Shown here piece after piece: positions 5,921 to 11,445 of a DNA stretch of 12,784 nt. A program made the translations under genes and the position numbers. The DNA lies in NCBI GenBank assembly GCA_023254445.1, contig JALRLN010000023.1, positions 1,562 to 14,345 on the forward strand, read 5' to 3'. The stretch comes from Candidatus Poseidoniaceae archaeon. Lineage in GTDB: Archaea > Thermoplasmatota > Poseidoniia > Poseidoniales > Poseidoniaceae. Under the pieces are notes generated by a model. It saw only the letters and a list, made by a program, of their open reading frames with translations, was not told where the DNA came from and ran no database searches. Numbering within the stretch: the stretch's first letter is position 1; each line of letters begins with the position of its first letter.

Positions 5921-7096
5921 ATGGAAGCCTTCGAAGGCGTTGACTTCTACGACATCGAATCGCTCCTCACGGAGGAGGAAATCATGGTGCGCGACATGGT
6001 GCGCGCATGGGTGGATGAGGAGGTGATTCCACACATCGAGGACGCCTGCCGTGACGGGGTTTTCCTCGACAAGTGGCGCACCGATCTCGGTGAGATGGGC
6101 GTTCTTGGCGCCCCTCTGAAGGGCTACGATTGCCCCGGGCTTTCCTACGTCGCCTACGGTCTGATTTGCCAAGAACTCGAGCGCGGCGACTCCGGACTCC
6201 GCTCCTTCGCGAGCGTTCAAGGGTCGCTTGCCATGTATCCGATTTGGGACTTCGGCAGCGAGGAACAAAAACAGCATTACCTTCCCAAGATGACTTCAGG
6301 TGAATGGGTCGGGTGCTTCGGCTTGACCGAACCCGACTATGGGTCCAACCCTGGTGACCTGGTTACGAAGGCCGAGGACATGGGCGACCACTTCCTCCTG
6401 AACGGTGCCAAGATGTGGATCACCAACGGCACCATCGCCGATGTGGCCGTGGTATGGGCGAAACTCGACGGGGTCATCCGTGGCTTCATCGTCGAAAAGG
6501 GCGACCCCGGCTTCAGCGCACCGGAAATGAAGGGCAAGCACTCGCTGAAAGCCAGCGTCACCTCTGAACTTGTCTTCCAAGATTGCCGCATCCCCAAAGA
6601 CAGGATCCTTCCCGGCGTCAAGGGGCTTCGCGGTCCATTTTCGTGCCTCAACAACGCCCGCTACGGCATTTCATGGGGCGCGCTCGGGGCTGCCATGGCG
6701 TGCTTTCACTCCGCGAAGACGTACGCCCTCTCACGGGTTCAGTTCGATCACCCCATCGCCGCGTACCAACTAGTCCAGAACAAGTTGGCCTGGATGCTCC
6801 GTGAGATCACCAAGGGCCAACTCCTCGCTTACCATCTTGGTCGAAAGAAGGACGACGGCACGTGGTTCAACGAGCAGATCAGTTTGGCGAAGATGAACAA
6901 CGTCGACATCGCGCTCGAGGTTGCCCGGGTAGCCCGTGACATCCATGGTGCCAACGGTGTGCTCGACGAATACCCTGTGATGCGCCACATGGCGAACCTC
7001 GAATCGGTCAAGACCTACGAGGGCACCCACGACATCCACAACCTGATCCTCGGTCGCTACATCACCGGGATCCAAGCCTTCACCCGACAGGCGTGA
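5921..7096 (+). CDS. gcdH: Glutaryl-CoA dehydrogenase-type acyl-CoA dehydrogenase
   Basis: This 391-residue FAD enzyme aligns by eye along its whole length with mitochondrial glutaryl-CoA dehydrogenase, which oxidises and decarboxylates glutaryl-CoA to crotonyl-CoA in lysine/tryptophan breakdown. Shared stretches include GYGC-like GYDCPGLSYVAYGL (68-81), GSEEQKQHYLP (112-122), GCFGLTEPDYGSNP (131-144), GPFSCLNNARYGISWG (238-253) and TYEGTHDIHNLILGR (365-379). The catalytic base is E367 in YEGTHD. E87 and R94 (ELERGDSGLRS) match the pair that handles the substrate gamma-carboxylate. The ATG at 5921 gives exactly the family N-terminus; the open frame further upstream (from 5102) is a shadow of the propeller gene. 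No Shine-Dalgarno precedes it, so a leaderless start is possible. Electrons should go to EtfAB (213-1886). A related short-chain acyl-CoA dehydrogenase specificity cannot be excluded. Confidence 0.93.
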   Translation: MEAFEGVDFYDIESLLTEEEIMVRDMVRAWVDEEVIPHIEDACRDGVFLDKWRTDLGEMGVLGAPLKGYDCPGLSYVAYGLICQELERGDSGLRSFASVQGSLAMYPIWDFGSEEQKQHYLPKMTSGEWVGCFGLTEPDYGSNPGDLVTKAEDMGDHFLLNGAKMWITNGTIADVAVVWAKLDGVIRGFIVEKGDPGFSAPEMKGKHSLKASVTSELVFQDCRIPKDRILPGVKGLRGPFSCLNNARYGISWGALGAAMACFHSAKTYALSRVQFDHPIAAYQLVQNKLAWMLREITKGQLLAYHLGRKKDDGTWFNEQISLAKMNNVDIALEVARVARDIHGANGVLDEYPVMRHMANLESVKTYEGTHDIHNLILGRYITGIQAFTRQA

Positions 7097-7626
7097 GCAG
7101 GGTGTACCCGTACCATCGGGTGCTTTGGTTGCTGATGCGCGGCCTTGGTCGACGCCGTGAACTGCTCGACCCATTGGCGGAATTTGAATGGACGATGCGG
7201 CCGGGTGTTGGCGATATCGACCTCTATCCGGAGGTGAACAACGGTCGGCATTTCGTGCTCTTCGACCTCGCCCGCTACGACCTCGCGGTACGCCTCGGCC
7301 TGTTCCGTTGGGTACGCCGTGCGAAGGCGGCCTTCGTGGTCGGAGGCTCAACCATCCGCTACCGCCATCGCCTGCGCCCATGGCGAAAGGTGACGGTTCG
7401 GACCCGGCTCGTCGGCATCGACGACCGCTTCTTCTACTTCGAGCAATGCTGCGTCCAGAACGGCCGGACGTGCTCACGTGCCCTTGTCCGCACAGGTGTG
7501 CGACGGCGTGGCGCCATCCCCCCCATGGACGTCATGGGTGCGATCGGCATGGAGGTGGATCCCTTCATGGAACCGTGGGTCGAAGCGTGGAACGCATGGG
7601 ACGACGAACGCAACCACGACGGCTGA
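7093..7626 (+). CDS. THEM6-like hotdog-fold acyl-CoA thioesterase
   Basis: This 177-residue protein is of the 4HBT/hotdog thioesterase superfamily. The diagnostic segment is DIDLYPEVNNGRHF (41-54) followed by a helix with LARYDLAVRLGL (59-70). The pattern of Asp, paired Asn and a helix of ...aR...lG... is the active-site helix region of 4HBT_2 proteins. VRTRLVGIDDRFFYFE (102-117) is also close to the eukaryotic THEM6 family. Members hydrolyse acyl-CoA or other thioesters; the substrate here is unknown. The start is GTG at 7093, inside the dehydrogenase stop (GTGA, 4-base overlap), so the two are co-translated and probably act on related acyl-CoAs. The N-terminus (MSRVYPYHRVLWLLMRGLGRRR) is short, hydrophobic and basic and might touch the membrane. 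The stop at 7624-7626 directly abuts the opposing gene. Confidence 0.82.
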   Translation: MSRVYPYHRVLWLLMRGLGRRRELLDPLAEFEWTMRPGVGDIDLYPEVNNGRHFVLFDLARYDLAVRLGLFRWVRRAKAAFVVGGSTIRYRHRLRPWRKVTVRTRLVGIDDRFFYFEQCCVQNGRTCSRALVRTGVRRRGAIPPMDVMGAIGMEVDPFMEPWVEAWNAWDDERNHDG

Positions 7627-8964
7627 TCAGACGCTCGGCAACAGCCCAACGCGAGCGAAGGCTGCCCACACAGGGTCCAGGAAACGTGGAAGGAAGCGGT
7701 GACGGAGGTACACCGCCGCAGCAAGGCCAATCTTCTGTGCCTTGTTGAGGCGGATGCGCTGGGTGAAGACGTCGCCTTGGCTTCGCTCGATTTGTTTCAG
7801 GATCTTGTCGTAAAAGGCAATCATCGCTGCTGGTGAATACCGTGTCTGCCTCGGGAGAAGCGGCAGCAGTTGCCGTGCTTCTTCCAGGTAGGTCCTCGCC
7901 CGCCGAGCGTAGTGATGGCAGTACGGTTCCCACTTGGCGTTCAGCACCACGCGACCGTCCCGGAATCCCTCGGCGTCGATGCCGTTGGCCTCGAGTTCCT
8001 CGCTTGGCAGGTAGACTCGGTCGCGGTGGATGTCTTCGCCAACGTCACGGAGCACGTTGGTCAACTGCATGAAAATGCCCCAGGATTCCGCGAACTTTCG
8101 CGCACGAGGGTCCTCATAGCCGTAGATTTCGATGCACATCAGACCCACGACGCTCGCGACACGGTAGCAATAGACGTAGAGGTCGTCGAAGGTGGTGTAG
8201 CGGTTCCTGTACAGGTCGTCCTCCATCCCTGAAATGAGGTCGTCAAACACGAGGCGAGGGATCGTGTAGCGCTGGACGGTGTCCTTGAGTGCGAGGAACA
8301 CGGGGTCGGTCGACCACGCCTCCCCATAGCAGGTGGAGAGTTTCTTTCGGAAGAAGAAGAGCTGCGTGATCTTGTTGAGGTAGGCGTCCTCGTCGAGCAC
8401 GGTGCCGGCGTGCTGATGTTGTTCCAAGGCCTCCCGGTAGGCCTGCGCCTCGGGGTCCAACTCTCCCAACGAACCCGGGAAGCGGTCCGCCCAATCGCCG
8501 TCGGCAATGTCGTCCGCCCTCCGGCAGAAGGCATAGACCGCGCACATCGCTTGGCGTTGCTCGTCCGGGAGGTACTTGAACGAGTGATAGAAGTTGCCTG
8601 CCTCCCGTACCGTCAATTCCTCGCAATACCGGTAGGCCAAGCGGAGCAGTTCTGCAGGAGGGGCCTCCGACCAAATGGGCGCTTCAAGATGGGCAAAGGG
8701 GTCAACGAGTTCATGCTCATCGTTGAACAAGCCAACAAAATGCGCGGACTCCTTGAGGGCCTCCATCGCGGTCCTGCTGACCGCCTTCACGGCTTCGCTT
8801 GCCAACGAGACACCCGCTCGGAGGCGTTCGAGTGGCGTGATGCTCTCCCGCTCAAATCGACCGCTTCGCGTCGATGCATTGCCCTTCAAAGGCAGCACGA
8901 GGTCCAACGGCTTGCGGCGTTCCAGCATCTCGTTCGCTTGTGGCTGCCCATCACCGCTTATCAA
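7627..8964 (-). CDS. Phytoene/squalene synthase family enzyme, CrtB/HpnD type
   Basis: This is a trans-isoprenyl diphosphate synthase (head-to-head) that joins two prenyl diphosphates. Numbered from TTG 8964 (445 residues), it has the first aspartate motif DDIAD (151-155) after NFYHSFKYLPDEQR and AVYAFCRRA, signature 1 YCYRVASVVGLMC (265-277) and signature 2 QLTNVLRDVGEDIHRDRVYLP (300-320) with DVGED (307-311). These match phytoene synthase CrtB and the hopanoid-pathway enzyme HpnD; which of the two cannot be decided by eye. The core starts near residue 106, so about 100 residues form an unusual N-terminal extension rich in charged residues. The start is uncertain: TTG 8964 or ATG 8928 (433 residues), neither with a good Shine-Dalgarno. 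It follows the squalene-synthase-like gene by 39 bases in the same reading frame and is probably in the same operon. Confidence 0.88.
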   Translation of the reverse strand: MISGDGQPQANEMLERRKPLDLVLPLKGNASTRSGRFERESITPLERLRAGVSLASEAVKAVSRTAMEALKESAHFVGLFNDEHELVDPFAHLEAPIWSEAPPAELLRLAYRYCEELTVREAGNFYHSFKYLPDEQRQAMCAVYAFCRRADDIADGDWADRFPGSLGELDPEAQAYREALEQHQHAGTVLDEDAYLNKITQLFFFRKKLSTCYGEAWSTDPVFLALKDTVQRYTIPRLVFDDLISGMEDDLYRNRYTTFDDLYVYCYRVASVVGLMCIEIYGYEDPRARKFAESWGIFMQLTNVLRDVGEDIHRDRVYLPSEELEANGIDAEGFRDGRVVLNAKWEPYCHHYARRARTYLEEARQLLPLLPRQTRYSPAAMIAFYDKILKQIERSQGDVFTQRIRLNKAQKIGLAAAVYLRHRFLPRFLDPVWAAFARVGLLPSV

Positions 8965-9003
8965 TCCCCTGCACGGGCGCTCGGTCCCGACGCTTGAGAA
9001 GAT

Positions 9004-10026
9004 TCAGCGAAGGTGCGCACGCCGTTCCGTGAGGACGCGTTTTGGCCCACCCGGAACGGCGGACGAGGAGAGGCACCGCCGCATGATGCGTTTGATCTCC
9101 GCGCGGTTCACCTTCACAACGTCCGTAGGGTCAAGCACGTTGCTCGTCCGAAGCAAGTCGATGGTGTGCTGCCCGATCACAATCGGGAGCATGCATGCAA
9201 TCCGGGCACGATGCGCCATGCGAGGCAGCGCCAGCGTGTAGCGTACCGCGGCTTCGAGGTGCCCATCCGCGACGTCCAGCAACGCGTTGTGCACGGGCCG
9301 AAACGCGTCCATGTTCGCTGGATCACGAAGGTCTTCTGGCACAAGCCCGACCGCCTCAAGCCTTGGCCTCGGCACATAGCAACGTCCGAAACGAAGGTCT
9401 TCGGGAACGTCGCGTAGGATATTGATGAGTTGCAAGGCCTTCCCGAAACCAACGCCGTCAGCGACCCAGGAGGTCCGGTCAAGGTTGGACCAACCGCGCC
9501 CACGACCATGAAGAAGCGACATTGAGGCCCAAAATTCCCCAACACTTCCCGCAACACGGTAGGCGTAGTCGTCGAGTTCCTCGTCGGAGCCGAGGGCCTT
9601 CAGTTCATCGCGGTCGTTGGCGGGACCAAAACGCTGCAGGTCAAGGGACTGGCCGCCAATGATGATGCCCAAACATCGACGCATCAGAACGAGGTCTTCC
9701 GTTGGGGTGTGAGCCAACGCCGCGACGGGCGCGTTGGCGGCGAGCAGCAAGTCACGCTCGGAGGTGTTGGATTGCAGGGAGGCCAAATGAGAAAGGTCCG
9801 GGACTGGACCATTACGTTCACCGGTGGCCTCATCCCACGCCTCAAGGGCTTCAAGGAGCATCGAAGCATCACCGACCTTGGAGTCGGCGATTGTGTCCGC
9901 GACACGTGCCAACAGGTACAGCAAGCCGATGGAACGACGAACACGCCGTGGAAGAACGCGAAGTGTGAGGAAAAAAGAACGTGAGTTCGACTCAAGCAAC
10001 ACGTCGTTGCGTGCGTCGATCAACAC
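9004..10026 (-). CDS. Squalene synthase-like head-to-head prenyl synthase
   Basis: This 340-residue protein of the squalene/phytoene synthase family would condense two farnesyl diphosphates via presqualene diphosphate if it is a true squalene synthase. SRSFFLTLRVLPRRVR (15-30) and the first aspartate motif DTIAD (44-48) resemble squalene synthases. YAYRVAGSVGEFW (154-166) is signature 1, and LQLINILRDVPEDLRFGRCYVP (199-219) contains the second motif DVPED (206-210). The C-terminal part (ACMLPIVIGQHTIDLLR, then VVKVNRAEIKRIM) follows the squalene synthase pattern better than CrtB. There is no C-terminal membrane helix, unlike the eukaryotic enzyme. The start is GTG 10026, with GGGGTG (10034-10039) 7 bases upstream and directly behind the stop of the zinc-ribbon gene. 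An HpnC-like role is an alternative given the HpnE-type gene nearby. Confidence 0.87.
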   Translation of the reverse strand: MLIDARNDVLLESNSRSFFLTLRVLPRRVRRSIGLLYLLARVADTIADSKVGDASMLLEALEAWDEATGERNGPVPDLSHLASLQSNTSERDLLLAANAPVAALAHTPTEDLVLMRRCLGIIIGGQSLDLQRFGPANDRDELKALGSDEELDDYAYRVAGSVGEFWASMSLLHGRGRGWSNLDRTSWVADGVGFGKALQLINILRDVPEDLRFGRCYVPRPRLEAVGLVPEDLRDPANMDAFRPVHNALLDVADGHLEAAVRYTLALPRMAHRARIACMLPIVIGQHTIDLLRTSNVLDPTDVVKVNRAEIKRIMRRCLSSSAVPGGPKRVLTERRAHLR

Positions 10027-10033
10027 GGCCGGG

Positions 10034-10039
10034 CACCCC
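10034..10039 (-). promoter_or_regulatory. Shine-Dalgarno supporting the GTG start of the squalene synthase-like gene
   Basis: GGGGTG on the minus strand, 7 bases before GTG 10026 and 2 bases after the TGA of the zinc-ribbon gene (10044-10042). It supports the non-ATG start and co-translation with the upstream gene. Confidence 0.5.
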
Positions 10040-10041
10040 GT

Positions 10042-11319
10042 TCAGCGGCCGGGGGGACCGCGCTTCGGGCCGGGAGGACCGCCGCCAGGACCGCCTTTCT
10101 TCGGGCCGGGTGGACCGCCGCTTCGCGAGGGCCCGGGAGGGCCGGAACGTGATGGACCAGGAGGTCCATCGCGGCGTGGTGCTTCGACGACCTCGTCGTC
10201 CTCTTCCTCCTCAAACACGGCCCCACAATGCGGGCATGTGGGGTCGCTTTCGGACACGAGACCGTCACAGACCTCACAGGCGAACATCTCCTCACCATCG
10301 TTGCCGACGACTTCGGTCTCACCGTCCTTGGAGCGACGAAGCACCATCGTGATGAGCAATTCATGCCCCTTCAGGGCGAGTTCTGTTCGAATGGCATGCT
10401 CGAAGGCCTCGCTCAATGCCTCAGGGGTGTCCAACACACGGCCGTCGTCCGTGTAGGTGACCGTCACGGTCGCTGACTTTCCATTCACGGCACACGAAGG
10501 CGTCTCAACAGCCACCCCGCGCTTCCGTGCGACGCGGCGTACTGCAACCTCTGCCAAACGGTTCAGAAGGGCCTCATCGAGCCCAGCAGACGGCGCACCT
10601 CCAATCGTGTTCGCGAGCAGGGCTGCCGCTGGGTCAAGGGAACCTTGCCCTTGCAACGCACCAACATCCGCTCCGAGGGAGGCCAAGACTTCCCCTGCGG
10701 GGCTATGGTTCATCGAAAGCCACTGTGAACGGCGTTCGTTTTTCATCGCCCTGTCCTGCTCTGCAAGATGATTCACCATGGCGTCGGTGGGGGAGGCAGA
10801 TGGGTTGTGCGCAATGGTCGTCCCACCGGGTGTAAACGGATCAGCGGTGTTGACGGCGCCCCCAGCGCCGCTTGCGAGGGTCGGGCCTGCGGGTCCCTGA
10901 GGCATGTCCGACCTGCTCAACGGACGAACGGGCGTTACGTTCCCTGCGGGGGCCTGTTGCTGGGGCATCCCTTGCGGCGGAAAGCCCTGCTGGGGCATCC
11001 CTTGTGGCGGGAAACCTTGCTGAGGCATGCCTGCCTGTGGCGGGAAGTGTTGCTGAGGCGTCCCTTGCGGAGGGAACGCCTGTTGAGGCATCCCTTGTGG
11101 CGGATAGGCCTGCGGCGGGAAACCCTGTTGAGGCAGACCTTGAGGGGGGATTCCCTGCATCGGCGGGCCGGGCTGAGGCACGCCCATGCCTTGGGGTGGC
11201 ATCCCTTGCGAAGGGCTGGCGTTTGGGGCTCCTCCGGGAGAGGCCGACTGCCGTGCTCCACACTCCGGACAGAACATGGAGTCGTCCGGGATGGACTCGG
11301 CACAGGAGGAGCAGTCCAT
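10042..11319 (-). CDS. Double zinc-ribbon protein with Gln/Pro/Gly decapeptide-repeat linker
   Basis: This 425-residue protein of unknown function is built symmetrically. The N-terminal zinc ribbon has C3, C6, C17, C20 (CX2C-X10-CX2C, ending FCPECGARQ). A low-complexity stretch of Gly/Met/Pro/Gln/Phe (about 28-125) contains decapeptide repeats. A more ordinary, partly helical middle (about 175-340) includes NRLAEVAVRRVARKRG and strands such as KSATVTVTYTDDGR. The second zinc ribbon has C348, C351, C362, C365 with the identical spacing (TCPHCGAVFE). An acidic run (EEEEDDEVVE) and a basic Pro/Gly tail (386-425, PPGP repeats) follow. No signal or membrane segment is seen, so it is cytoplasmic. 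The segment around 245-330 might be a small alpha/beta domain. It is first in an operon with two prenyl synthases. The ATG at 11319 has only a weak Shine-Dalgarno (AGGTAGGG, 11327-11334). RNA, DNA or protein binding are all possible. Confidence 0.85.
   Translation of the reverse strand: MDCSSCAESIPDDSMFCPECGARQSASPGGAPNASPSQGMPPQGMGVPQPGPPMQGIPPQGLPQQGFPPQAYPPQGMPQQAFPPQGTPQQHFPPQAGMPQQGFPPQGMPQQGFPPQGMPQQQAPAGNVTPVRPLSRSDMPQGPAGPTLASGAGGAVNTADPFTPGGTTIAHNPSASPTDAMVNHLAEQDRAMKNERRSQWLSMNHSPAGEVLASLGADVGALQGQGSLDPAAALLANTIGGAPSAGLDEALLNRLAEVAVRRVARKRGVAVETPSCAVNGKSATVTVTYTDDGRVLDTPEALSEAFEHAIRTELALKGHELLITMVLRRSKDGETEVVGNDGEEMFACEVCDGLVSESDPTCPHCGAVFEEEEDDEVVEAPRRDGPPGPSRSGPPGPSRSGGPPGPKKGGPGGGPPGPKRGPPGR
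10045..10164. repeat. Degenerate GC-rich repeat encoding the Pro/Gly/Arg tail
   Basis: Imperfect copies of units such as GGGCCGGGxGGACCGCC recur (for example near 10067-10083 and 10099-10115). They encode the PPGPxR/K and GGPPGP collagen-like tail of the zinc-ribbon protein. The repeat is read within the coding frame and has no sign of independent mobility. Confidence 0.55.
10960..11139. repeat. About six tandem 30-33-base repeats within the zinc-ribbon gene
   Basis: On the plus strand the units start CTGGGGCATCCCTTG or close variants at about 10960, 10990, 11020, 11053 and 11083, with a last degenerate copy to 11139. They encode decapeptides of the form GMPQQGFPPQ (residues 61-120). One unit carries three extra bases and another carries an extra half unit, always in multiples of three, so the frame is kept. 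The closest copies (first two) are nearly identical, which suggests recent slippage or unequal crossing-over. Confidence 0.8.
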
Positions 11320-11445
11320 GGCGAACCCTACCTGAGGTCACAGGCCACCACCTAAAGGATTGCTCCGTCAGGTGCACCCGACATGCCTTGCAGGAAACCG
11401 TTCTTCGTCCGCGAGGCTTGAAAAATCGGACCGCCAACGGGTGGC
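11320..11445. promoter_or_regulatory. Divergent intergenic region between the zinc-ribbon operon and the hpnE-like gene
   Basis: These 126 bases should carry both promoters of the polyprenoid locus. For the plus-strand gene, an AT-rich box TTGAAAAAT (11418-11426) lies 20-28 bases before the GTG start, the distance expected for a TATA box of a leaderless archaeal transcript. For the minus-strand gene, CCTTTAGG (palindromic, 11352-11359) lies about 33-40 bases before ATG 11319 and is a weaker candidate. A shared regulator would allow coordinated expression of all four genes. Confidence 0.4.

Noticed and set aside
8965..9006. Possible stop-codon readthrough fusing the squalene synthase-like and CrtB/HpnD-type proteins, since both are in one frame.
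   Set aside because: A shared frame has a one-in-three chance, both enzymes are complete alone, and no readthrough structure is evident. The observation is kept only as part of the start-site finding.
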